Part shown: piece after piece, positions 24,296-31,648 of the stretch
Layout of the letters: each line of letters begins with the position of its first letter
How positions within the stretch are numbered: the first letter of the stretch is position 1
DNA from: CAYVQE01 sp964454005
GTDB taxonomy: Bacteria; Myxococcota; B64-G9
DNA length: 64,000 nucleotides
Assembly: GCA_964454005.1 (NCBI GenBank)
Contig: CAYVQE010000007.1
Coordinates: 31,573 to 95,572, forward strand
Reading direction: 5' to 3'
Made by a program: the position numbers and the translations under genes
The notes under the pieces: generated by a model
Databases searched by the model: none
What the model was told of the DNA's origin: nothing
The model's input: only the letters and a program-made list of their open reading frames with translations

Positions 24296-25270
24296 ATGGC
24301 TTCGGGCCCTGGTACACGAGCGGGATCTTGGCGGCGGGCCAGCGCTGCGGCCGGATTGTTCGGGCTGCTGGCCGCTGCGGCATGGGGTCTGGTTCTGGCC
24401 GCGCCGGGCTGCATGGTCGACCAGGTCTGTTACTCGCCGGACGACTGCCCGCCCGGTCAATCCTGCCACTCGCTGACCGGCAACTGCAGCCCGGATCTGG
24501 TCTGCCATGTCATCTCCGACTGCCCGGCGGGCATGATCTGCGACCAGGAGACCCTGCGCTGCAGCAGCGGTGAGTGCAGCGACGATGACGATTGCCCCGG
24601 CGACCAGCGCTGCGTCGACGGGTTGTGTCAGTCCAGCGGGCCGCTGGAGTGTCCCGCGGGCATGGTGCCGGTCGAGAGCGCGTTTTGCATCGACATCTAC
24701 GAGGCCTCGCGGCCGGACGCCACCGAGCGCAGCGCGGGGACGGACGAGTCGCAGGCCACCTCGCGGCCCGGGGTGATCCCCTGGCAAGTGTCCTCGGGCG
24801 CCAACGCGGTGGCCCAGGCGGCCTGCGAGGCGGCCGGCAAGCGGCTGTGCAGCGAGAACGAGTGGCGCATCGCCTGCCGCGGGCCGCAGGACACCGCGTA
24901 CGCCTACGGCGACGCCTACGAGCCGGCCACCTGCAACGGCATCGACACCTTTTGCGACTGCCAGGAAGGCCCCTGCGCCTCCCACGATCCCTGCCCTTAT
25001 CCGCACTGCTTTCACGACTGCCGCGCCTACACCCGTTTCCACCTGCTGCCCACCGGCGACCTGCCCGACTGCACCAACGGCTACGGTGTCTACGACATCA
25101 ACGGCAATGTCTGGGAGCACGTGCTCGACGGCGACGACACCCGCATCCGCGGCGGGGCCTTCAATTGCTCCGACTCGCAGCAGTTGCACCGCTGCGACTA
25201 TATCCCCGGCGACTGGCGGCCCTCGGCCAAGGGCTTCCGCTGCTGCTGGCGGCCGGAGGTGGGCGCATGA
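24296..25270 (+). CDS. Cys-rich lipoprotein with FGE/SUMF1-like domain
   Basis: A 324-residue exported protein. A long signal region (about 1-39) ends in APGC, a plausible lipobox. Then come three short Cys-rich motifs of the CPPGQSC/CPAGMIC/CPGDQRC kind, about residues 45-110. The C-terminal 205 residues are an FGE-sulfatase (SUMF1-like) fold: FCIDIYEASRPD, GKRLCSENEWRIACRG, YDINGNVWEHV and GFRCCW. True formylglycine-generating enzyme needs two cysteines five residues apart; here only the first (RGGAFNC) aligns and the next Cys is nine residues on. Oxidase activity is therefore unlikely, and the domain may bind a ligand. It overlaps the next gene by 4 nt. Confidence 0.82.
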   Translation: MASGPGTRAGSWRRASAAAGLFGLLAAAAWGLVLAAPGCMVDQVCYSPDDCPPGQSCHSLTGNCSPDLVCHVISDCPAGMICDQETLRCSSGECSDDDDCPGDQRCVDGLCQSSGPLECPAGMVPVESAFCIDIYEASRPDATERSAGTDESQATSRPGVIPWQVSSGANAVAQAACEAAGKRLCSENEWRIACRGPQDTAYAYGDAYEPATCNGIDTFCDCQEGPCASHDPCPYPHCFHDCRAYTRFHLLPTGDLPDCTNGYGVYDINGNVWEHVLDGDDTRIRGGAFNCSDSQQLHRCDYIPGDWRPSAKGFRCCWRPEVGA

Positions 25271-26907
25271 GCGCAGCGGCGGCGCGAACCCTGATGCTGG
25301 CCATCGGCCTGTGGCTGGCCGCGGTGCCGGTGGTGCGCGCGGCGGATGCCTGCGACCGGCAGTGCGACGGCGATCCGGGCTGCTTGCGCCGGCAGCTCGA
25401 ATGCCTGTTGCGCGCCGACCGGGCCCGCGAGGCGGTCGAGCTGCTCAAGCCGCTGGCCCGGGCTGAACCGGACCAGCCGGTGCTGGGGCGGCTGTTGGCC
25501 TGGGCCTACCACGCCTCGGGCAATGCCTTCTGGGCCATCCGCACCCTGCAGGGTCTGATCGAGCGCGACCCGAGCGACTGCGCCAGCCGGGCTTGGTTGG
25601 CCTGGGTGCAGCTGCAGCAGGGCGACCTCGATCTGGCCCGCCAGGCCCTGGCGGCCGAGGCCTGCCCGGCCAAACCGGCCCAGCAGGGGCGCTGGGCCCT
25701 GCTGCTGGCGGCCATCGCCCGGGCGGCCGAGAACGACGAACAGGCCGCTGCGCACTTCGACACGGCGACCGACGCCGAACGGCTGCTGCCGGAGGATGCC
25801 CGGCTGCTGCGTTCCTGGCGGCCGGACTACTGGCCGGGCTGGATGGAGCCGGTTCACCTGCGGGCCGAGCTGGGCCTGGGCTATACCTCCAACGTCTCGG
25901 CCGGCCTGCCGGTCACCCAGGCCGGGGCCGACCTGGGCAGCCCGCTGCTCAAGCTGGATCTGTTCGGCCGCTGGATCTGGCCGCTGTGGCGCACGGTGCA
26001 GCCGACCGCCGAGCTGGCGGCCAAGCTGAACTACCTCGACGACTTCCGCTACGGCGACGCGGTCGACGTGCGCCAGGCCAACTACTTGGACGGCTCTGTG
26101 CGCGCCGGCTTGCGCATCCATTTCGCCGGCATGCAGTCGTTCATCGGCTACCGGGGTGACGTGTTCGTGCTCAACAGCCCCGACCCCAACGATCCGGGCA
26201 CCGGCGAACCCTACTCCTGGGGCGAGTCCGCGCCGCGCGTCTTCTACGAGGGCCACCGGCTGGATCTCGAACTCGAGCCCGGCGGCGGGGTGACCCTGTT
26301 CGCCGGTGTGGGCGAGCGTCGCTTCCGGCGCACCTCGCGCACCCGCTGGGAGGTCGACGGCGGCGGCGGCTGGTCGGCCAGGCCCTGGCATCGCCTGCAC
26401 CTGCTGTTGGCGCTGAGCCTGCGCTACTACGGCGCCGACAGCGCGCTATACGATCAGCTCGGCGGCACCCTGCTGGGCGTGGCCCGGCTGCGGCTGCCGG
26501 CCCGGTTGGTGGTCCGACTGGGCATGAGCGCCGGGCTGGACTGGTACCCCAACGCGCCCTTGGCCACGGCGTCGGATCCGGACGCCGGCGGCCGCGACTT
26601 CCTGCTCAAGCCCAAGCTCACCCTGTGGGGGCCGAGCTGGGCCGGTTTCCGGTTGGGGCTGGGCTACGAGTACGCCTGGCGCGACTCGACCGCGCAGGTC
26701 AGCTTCGGCTACAGCGAGCACCGGGCCCTGTTGAAGCTGCGCTGGACCTTCGACGTCAATCCCTGGGGACCCGAGGTGGCCGAACGACCCGCCCGGGCGC
26801 CGCTGCCCTGGGGCGGCGCCACCGCCGCCGGCCTGGACGAGGAACGGATTCAGGATCTGCTGCGCCAGGACGAGGCCGCCCGCCGCGGCTCGTCCTGTGT
26901 CAACTGA
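25267..26907 (+). CDS. Exported TPR/beta-barrel protein
   Basis: A 546-residue exported protein with a signal peptide ending near VVRAADA (about residue 26). Residues 40-170 form two or three TPR-like helical repeats (REAVELLKPLARAEPDQPVLGRLLAWAYHA). From about residue 200 the sequence alternates polar and hydrophobic residues with aromatic girdles (LRAELGLGYTSNVSAG, LRIHFAGMQSFIGYRGDV), as in outer-membrane beta-barrels. A soluble tail of about 40 residues follows the last strand. It is co-translated with the FGE-like lipoprotein (ATGA overlap), so the two may form a surface complex. Its specific function is unknown. Confidence 0.78.
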   Translation: MSAAAARTLMLAIGLWLAAVPVVRAADACDRQCDGDPGCLRRQLECLLRADRAREAVELLKPLARAEPDQPVLGRLLAWAYHASGNAFWAIRTLQGLIERDPSDCASRAWLAWVQLQQGDLDLARQALAAEACPAKPAQQGRWALLLAAIARAAENDEQAAAHFDTATDAERLLPEDARLLRSWRPDYWPGWMEPVHLRAELGLGYTSNVSAGLPVTQAGADLGSPLLKLDLFGRWIWPLWRTVQPTAELAAKLNYLDDFRYGDAVDVRQANYLDGSVRAGLRIHFAGMQSFIGYRGDVFVLNSPDPNDPGTGEPYSWGESAPRVFYEGHRLDLELEPGGGVTLFAGVGERRFRRTSRTRWEVDGGGGWSARPWHRLHLLLALSLRYYGADSALYDQLGGTLLGVARLRLPARLVVRLGMSAGLDWYPNAPLATASDPDAGGRDFLLKPKLTLWGPSWAGFRLGLGYEYAWRDSTAQVSFGYSEHRALLKLRWTFDVNPWGPEVAERPARAPLPWGGATAAGLDEERIQDLLRQDEAARRGSSCVN

Positions 26908-26943
26908 TCACCGCGGCGGGAAGGGCGAGTACGGGCTTCTGCG

Positions 26944-27519
26944 ATGCCGGCCGACGATGGACAGCTGGGCGGAATTCGATTGTTGCTGGCGGGCAGCCTC
27001 GCCGCGCTGCGCGATGCGTTGCTGTTGACCGCAGTGTGCTCGGGGCTCGGCCTGGCGGTCAACGCCTGGTTCCACCCGGAGTCCATCCCCCTGCTGGCCG
27101 AGGAGGAGTACGAGACCCTGGTGCCCTGCCCCGAGCCGGGGGGCGAGGTCACGCCCATCCAACCCGACGACCCGCAGATTCAGGCCGAGAGCACCTTCGC
27201 AGTCGACGCCCGCGCTGAGGCGGCCTTTGATGACTGGCACCTCGAAGGCGCCATGCGGGTGACCTACGATTATTTGGATCCGACGCCCGAGGAGGTCATC
27301 GAGGAGCTGGCGCGACGCATCGCCCGCTCGCGGGCCCAGCGGGTGGTGGTCTACGGCGACGGCGACGATCCGGACACCGGCGAGCAGTTGGGCCGCGAGA
27401 TTTCGGGCAAGGGCATCAAGAACGTGTTCTTCGTCCAGGGCGGCGCCCCGGCCTTGCGCGCCGGCGGGGATGCCCCATCGGCGGTCGAGGCGACCGACGG
27501 CGCGGAGGGTGGCCCATGA
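26944..27519 (+). CDS. Membrane-anchored rhodanese-like protein, catalytic Cys absent (copy 1)
   Basis: A 191-residue protein with an N-terminal membrane segment (about 20-42), a conserved juxtamembrane stretch (EEEYETLVPCPE) and a rhodanese-like domain (VDARAEAAFDDWHLEGA). Where active rhodaneses carry the sulfur-binding Cys loop, this one has VVYGDGDDPDTG, so sulfur transfer by the normal route is not possible. The only conserved cysteine is in the VPCP motif. It is paralogous to 34210-34779. The stop overlaps the following MauE-like gene by 4 nt, and the same order recurs in the second copy. No clear Shine-Dalgarno box precedes the ATG. Confidence 0.78.
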   Translation: MPADDGQLGGIRLLLAGSLAALRDALLLTAVCSGLGLAVNAWFHPESIPLLAEEEYETLVPCPEPGGEVTPIQPDDPQIQAESTFAVDARAEAAFDDWHLEGAMRVTYDYLDPTPEEVIEELARRIARSRAQRVVVYGDGDDPDTGEQLGREISGKGIKNVFFVQGGAPALRAGGDAPSAVEATDGAEGGP

Positions 27520-28004
27520 GGCGCTTCGTGCTATGGCGCGGGCACGCCTGGTTGGCCCTGCCGGCCCGGCTGTATCTGGCCTGGGTGTTCATCTACGCCT
27601 GCATCCACAAGATCGCCCACCCCGGCACCTTCGCCCTCGACATCGCCACCTACGACGTCCTGCCGCTCGAGCTGATCAACCCGCTGGCCATCACCCTGCC
27701 CTGGGTGGAGTTGGGTGCCGGGATCTTGCTGGTGCTCGGCTGGCGCAGCCGCGGTGCGGCCCTGGCCGTGGTGGGCATGATGGTCATGTTCATGGTGGCC
27801 ATCGTCATGGCCCTGGCCGCCGGGCTGGACATGTCCTGCGGCTGCTTCGCCTCCCAGGCCATGGAGGACGATCCCATCGGCGGCTGGACCCTGGTGCGCG
27901 ACAGCGCCTGGCTGCTGCTGGGCCTGTACGTGTTCGTCTTCGACCGCCGGCCGCTGGGGCTGGACGGCTGGCTGGCCAAACGGAGGAAAGACCATGCTCC
28001 ATAA
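27516..28004 (+). CDS. MauE/DoxX-family membrane protein (copy 1)
   Basis: A 162-residue integral membrane protein with about four hydrophobic segments, of the MauE/DoxX group. MauE in methylamine utilisation is needed, with a thioredoxin-like MauD, to form disulfides in the periplasm. The SCGCF motif after the third segment supplies paired cysteines suited to redox work. It lies between a rhodanese-like gene and a DsbA-like gene with overlaps on both sides (4 and 11 nt), which supports a thiol-redox role. Its paralogue at 34776-35258 shares the ATYD.LPL.LIN and AVVGMMVMF segments. Confidence 0.82.
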   Translation: MRRFVLWRGHAWLALPARLYLAWVFIYACIHKIAHPGTFALDIATYDVLPLELINPLAITLPWVELGAGILLVLGWRSRGAALAVVGMMVMFMVAIVMALAAGLDMSCGCFASQAMEDDPIGGWTLVRDSAWLLLGLYVFVFDRRPLGLDGWLAKRRKDHAP

Positions 28005-28860
28005 CGCCACCCGCCGGTTGCTGCCGGCCGCCTGCGTGTTGTTGACCGCCGTTGCCGGGGTGCAGGCCCAGACGCCGAAATGCGACGCGCTCAGCGGCGA
28101 GCAGGCGAAGCTGGCCGCCGATCTGCTCCAGAGCCAGTACGCCTACGCCTGCTGCGACGCCAGCCTGGCCGAGTGCCTGGAGCAGGAGCCGGTCTGCGCC
28201 CTGGTCTACCGGCTGGCCGAGGACATCTGCCGCCGGGTGGCCGAGGGGCAATCGCGCGACGAGATCGTACGGGGTCTGTCGCGCCGGGCCAAATCGATGA
28301 TGCCCGGCGGCAAGGAGTACGACATCGAGCTCGCCGGCGCACCCAGCACCGGCGCCGAGGACGCGCCGGTGGTGCTGGTCGAGTACGCCTGCGCCCGCTG
28401 CCCGTTTTGCACCAAGATCACCCCGCCGCTGGTCGAGGCGGTGCGCTCCGGCTCGCTCGGGGGCAAGGTGCGGCTGGTGTTCAAGACCTTCCCCATCCGC
28501 AGCCACGATTTCTCCAAGGAGACCGGCCTGGGCTTCGTAGCCGCCCAGCGGCTGGGCCACTTCTGGGAGTTCATGCTCCACGCCTACGAGCACTTCGATC
28601 GCTTCTGCATCAAAAAGCAGGGGGACTGGGCCGAGGCCTGCGGCATGGACCCCGAGGCCTTCGCCGAGCTGATGGCCGACCCGGAGGTGCGCCGCGAGCT
28701 GGTCGAGAGCAAGAAGGAGGGGCTGCGCAACGACGTCGACGCCACGCCCACCTTCTTCATCAACGGCCGCAAGTACTTCGGCGATCTCGAGACCGAGGAG
28801 CTGATCGACGTGCTCGAGGAGGAATACGACCGGGTCAGCGGCAAGAAGTACCGCAAGTGA
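27994..28860 (+). CDS. Exported DsbA-like thiol oxidoreductase
   Basis: A 288-residue periplasmic protein with a signal peptide ending near VQAQT. A helical N-terminal region is rich in cysteines (C30, C53-C54, C61, C68, C79). The thioredoxin-fold DsbA domain begins near residue 108, with the active site C136-P-F-C139 and the cis-proline loop DATPTFFING. It probably introduces or isomerises disulfides in exported proteins. The MauE-like protein just upstream may re-oxidise it. The Cys-rich secreted proteins encoded in this window would be natural clients. GGAGG precedes the ATG. Confidence 0.88.
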   Translation: MLHNATRRLLPAACVLLTAVAGVQAQTPKCDALSGEQAKLAADLLQSQYAYACCDASLAECLEQEPVCALVYRLAEDICRRVAEGQSRDEIVRGLSRRAKSMMPGGKEYDIELAGAPSTGAEDAPVVLVEYACARCPFCTKITPPLVEAVRSGSLGGKVRLVFKTFPIRSHDFSKETGLGFVAAQRLGHFWEFMLHAYEHFDRFCIKKQGDWAEACGMDPEAFAELMADPEVRRELVESKKEGLRNDVDATPTFFINGRKYFGDLETEELIDVLEEEYDRVSGKKYRK

Positions 28861-28895
28861 GACTTGCGACGGGAGCGGGCGAGGGGAGCCGAGCG

Positions 28896-29204
28896 ATGAC
28901 CGACTGGCGGCAGCGCAGCGGTGCGCTGCTCGAGCACTTGCGCGCAGCGGGCCCGCTGATCCACCACATCACCAACGACGTGGTCACCAACATCACCGCC
29001 AACGTCACCCTGGCTTTGGGCGCCGCGCCGGTGATGGCGCCGTGCCGCGACGAGGTCGAGTAGATGGTGGCCATGAACGGGGCGGTGGTGGCCGCCGGGG
29101 CCGACGGGGTGGCGGTGGTCTCGGCGGTGATGGCCGCGCCCGATCCGGCGGCCGCCTGCCGCGATCTGCGCCTGGCGGTCGAGCGCGGCCGAAAGGAGCG
29201 CTGA
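28896..29204 (+). pseudogene. thiM-thiE relic: ThiM N-terminus joined to ThiE C-terminus with a nonsense codon
   Basis: Codons 1-55 match the N-terminus of hydroxyethylthiazole kinase ThiM (LIHHITNDVVTNITANV, then LALGAAPVMAP and DEVE). Codon 56 is TAG (29061-29063) where ThiM usually has a second Glu (EEVEEM), consistent with GAG to TAG. The same frame continues MVAM and then becomes the C-terminus of thiamine-phosphate synthase ThiE (AAGADGVAVVSAVMAAPDP). Its stop overlaps the thiL ATG. An ancestral thiM-thiE(-thiL) operon appears to have lost roughly 1 kb. Neither product can be functional. An assembly collapse is the alternative explanation. Confidence 0.82.
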
Positions 29205-30223
29205 TGGGCGGGCTGGACGCGCTGGGCGAGTTCGGCATCATCGGACTGTTCCGCCAGGCGGCCGATCCGCGCCGCAGCTGGACGGTGGCCGGCATCGGCG
29301 ATGACTGCGCCGTGCTCGACGCCGGCGGCGGCGAGCGGCTGCTGGTGACCACCGATGCGTTGGTCGAGCGGGTCCACTTCCTGCTGTCGGCCATCGGGCC
29401 CCGGCAGCTGGGCTACAAGGCCATGGCGGTCAATCTGAGCGACATCGCCGCCATGGGCGGCGAGCCGACCGCTGCCTTTTTGGCCCTGGCGTTGACGCCG
29501 GCGGTCGATGCCGACTGGGTGGCCGCCTTCCGCGACGGGCTGCTGGCCGGCGCGCGCGAGCACGCCGTCGATCTGCTGGGCGGCGACACCACCGGCGCCG
29601 AGCGCGACCTGAGCGTATGCTTGACCGTGCTGGGCCGCGCCCGGGCCGACGAGGTGGTGCTGCGCAGCGGGGCGCGGCCCGGCGATCGGATCTGCGTCGG
29701 CCGCTGCGTGGGCGACAGCGCCGCCGGGCTGCAGCTGCTGCTCGAGCCGGAGGCGGCTGCGGCGCTGGCCGCGGATGAGCGGGACGCCCTGCTGCGCGCC
29801 CACCTCGAGCCCCGGCCCCAGGTGGCGTTGGGCCGGGCCCTGGCCGGCGCCGGGCTGGCCAGGGCCCTGATCGACGTCAGCGACGGCGTGGCTCAGGATC
29901 TGGGCCACATCTGCCGCGCCAGCGGGGTGGCGGCCGAGATCGACGCGGCGGCGTTGCCGCTGTCGGCGCCGCTGCGGCGGTTGGCCGCCGGGCTCGGGCG
30001 CGACGGGCGCGACTGGGCCCTGCACGGCGGCGAGGACTACTGCCTGCTGTTCTGCGTCCCGGCCGACCGGGCGGCCGAGGCCGAGGCGGTCGGGCGCGAG
30101 GCCGCGGGGGCGGACATCCACCCCATCGGCCGCATCGTGCCCGGTAGCGGGGTGCGCCTGGTGCGCGACGGGGTCATGGTCGAGCTGACGGCGGGTGGTT
30201 GGGATCACTTCAAGGGCCGCTGA
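29204..30223 (+). CDS. thiL: Thiamine-monophosphate kinase ThiL
   Basis: A 339-residue ATP-dependent kinase that makes thiamine diphosphate from thiamine monophosphate, the last step of the pathway. Family landmarks are all present: GIGDDCAVLD near the N-terminus, TTDALVERVHF, VNLSDIAAMGGEP, LLGGDTTGA, IDVSDGVAQDLGH and HGGEDYCLLF. The ATG is 5 nt after an AAGGAG box that lies inside the thiM/thiE relic, and it overlaps the relic's stop (TGATG). The gene therefore kept its translation signal while its upstream partners decayed. No TPP riboswitch is visible upstream. Confidence 0.95.
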   Translation: MGGLDALGEFGIIGLFRQAADPRRSWTVAGIGDDCAVLDAGGGERLLVTTDALVERVHFLLSAIGPRQLGYKAMAVNLSDIAAMGGEPTAAFLALALTPAVDADWVAAFRDGLLAGAREHAVDLLGGDTTGAERDLSVCLTVLGRARADEVVLRSGARPGDRICVGRCVGDSAAGLQLLLEPEAAAALAADERDALLRAHLEPRPQVALGRALAGAGLARALIDVSDGVAQDLGHICRASGVAAEIDAAALPLSAPLRRLAAGLGRDGRDWALHGGEDYCLLFCVPADRAAEAEAVGREAAGADIHPIGRIVPGSGVRLVRDGVMVELTAGGWDHFKGR

Positions 30224-30245
30224 ACGACGGCCGCTGGGAGACGGG

Positions 30246-31604
30246 ATGAGCCAGGAGCAGCTGAAGCGCATGGTGGTGGTCGGCGGAGTGGCGGCCGGCA
30301 TGAGCGCGGCCTCGCAGGCCAAGCGCCGCCTGCCCGAGCTGGAGGTGGTGGTCTGCGAGCAGGGCGACTGGATCTCCTACGGCGCCTGCGGCATGCCCTA
30401 CAACATCGAAGACCCGCAGCGGGCCATCGATGACTTGGTGGTCATCAGTCCGGAGCGCTTCCGCACCGAGCGCGGCATCGACGTGCGTACCCGGCACCGG
30501 GTGACCGAGCTGGATACGGGCCGCGGCCTCGTGCGCGTCGAGCGGCCCGGCGGCGAGAGCCGCATCGACTTCGACCGCCTGGTGCTGGCCACCGGCTGCC
30601 GGCCGGTGCACCCCGATTTCGCAGGCGTCGACCTGGACGGGGTGTTCGAGCTGCACACCCTGGCCCAGGCCGAGCGCATCAAGCGCTGGCTGGCGGATCC
30701 CGGCATGCGCCGGGCGGTGGTGGTCGGCGGCGGTCATATCGGGCTAGAGATGACCGACGTGCTGACCGCCCGCGGCCTGGCCGTCACCCTGCTCAAACGC
30801 TCGGCGCCGCTGCCGTCGGGCTACCCGACCGAGATCAGCCGTTTGGTCGAGGCCGAACTCGAGCGCTACGGGGTGGAGGTGCGCACCGGCGACAGTGTGC
30901 TGGGCTTCGAGGGCGACGGCCGGGTGCGGGCGGTGCGCACCAGCGGCGGCAGCCTGGAGGCCGACGTGGTGCTGGTGGCCACCGGGGTGCGCCCGGCGGT
31001 GGATTTGGCCGTGGCGGCCGGCATCCGCCTGGGCGACTCCGGCGCCATCGCGGTCGACGAGCGCCAGGCCACCTCGGCCGCGGGCGTGTTCGCCGCCGGC
31101 GACTGCGCCGAGGCCCACCACCGCCTGCTCGGCCGCGGGGTGTTCGCACCCCGGGGCACCACCGCCAACAAGCAGGGCCGCATCGCCGGGGCCAACGCGG
31201 TCGGCGCCGACGAGCGCTTCGCCGGCGTGATGGGCACCTCGGTCACCCGGGTGTTCGGCCTGGCGGTGGGCCACAGCGGCCTGATGGAGGACCAGGCGCG
31301 GGCGGCCGGCTTCGATCCGGCGACCGCCTTCATCCAGGCCAAGACCCGGGCCCACGCCTACCCCGGCGCCCGCGACATCGCGGTACGGCTGGTGTTCGAG
31401 CGCAGCGGCGGCAGGTTGCTGGGCGCCCAGCTGGCCGGCGGTGAGGGCGTGGCCAAGCGGCTCGACGTGCTGGTGGCCGCGCTGACCGCCGGCTGGAGCG
31501 TGCACGAACTGGCCGGGCTGGATCTGAGCTACGCGCCGCCGTACGCTCCGGTCTGGGATCCCATCCTGGTTGCTGCTAACATCGCCCGCAAGCGAGTCGA
31601 GTGA
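30246..31604 (+). CDS. CoA-disulfide reductase/NADH oxidase-like flavoprotein
   Basis: A 452-residue FAD-dependent pyridine nucleotide-disulfide oxidoreductase of the CoA-disulfide reductase/Nox group. It has the N-terminal FAD site (VVGGVAAGMSAASQAKR), the single redox Cys C48 in SYGACGMPY, the NAD(P) site (VVVGGGHIGLEM), a second FAD motif (GVFAAGDCAE) and a C-terminal dimerisation domain (TRAHAYPGARDIAVRL). There is no fused rhodanese domain. It could reduce CoA disulfide, persulfides or oxygen; the sequence does not separate these. The rhodanese-like genes nearby make a sulfur substrate worth testing. Confidence 0.88.
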   Translation: MSQEQLKRMVVVGGVAAGMSAASQAKRRLPELEVVVCEQGDWISYGACGMPYNIEDPQRAIDDLVVISPERFRTERGIDVRTRHRVTELDTGRGLVRVERPGGESRIDFDRLVLATGCRPVHPDFAGVDLDGVFELHTLAQAERIKRWLADPGMRRAVVVGGGHIGLEMTDVLTARGLAVTLLKRSAPLPSGYPTEISRLVEAELERYGVEVRTGDSVLGFEGDGRVRAVRTSGGSLEADVVLVATGVRPAVDLAVAAGIRLGDSGAIAVDERQATSAAGVFAAGDCAEAHHRLLGRGVFAPRGTTANKQGRIAGANAVGADERFAGVMGTSVTRVFGLAVGHSGLMEDQARAAGFDPATAFIQAKTRAHAYPGARDIAVRLVFERSGGRLLGAQLAGGEGVAKRLDVLVAALTAGWSVHELAGLDLSYAPPYAPVWDPILVAANIARKRVE

Positions 31605-31648
31605 GACGTCGGCGGCCGGCGGCCGCCCGATGTCCGAGGAGGCCCTTG

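Noticed and set aside
29061..29063. TAG read as a recoded (pyrrolysine-type) codon joining ThiM and ThiE parts.
   Set aside because: The joined product would be about 102 residues with most of both enzymes missing, so read-through would not restore a function. No other gene here needs recoding.
28861..29203. A TPP riboswitch before the thiamine genes.
   Set aside because: I looked for the conserved CUGAGA and ACCUGA boxes and found neither.
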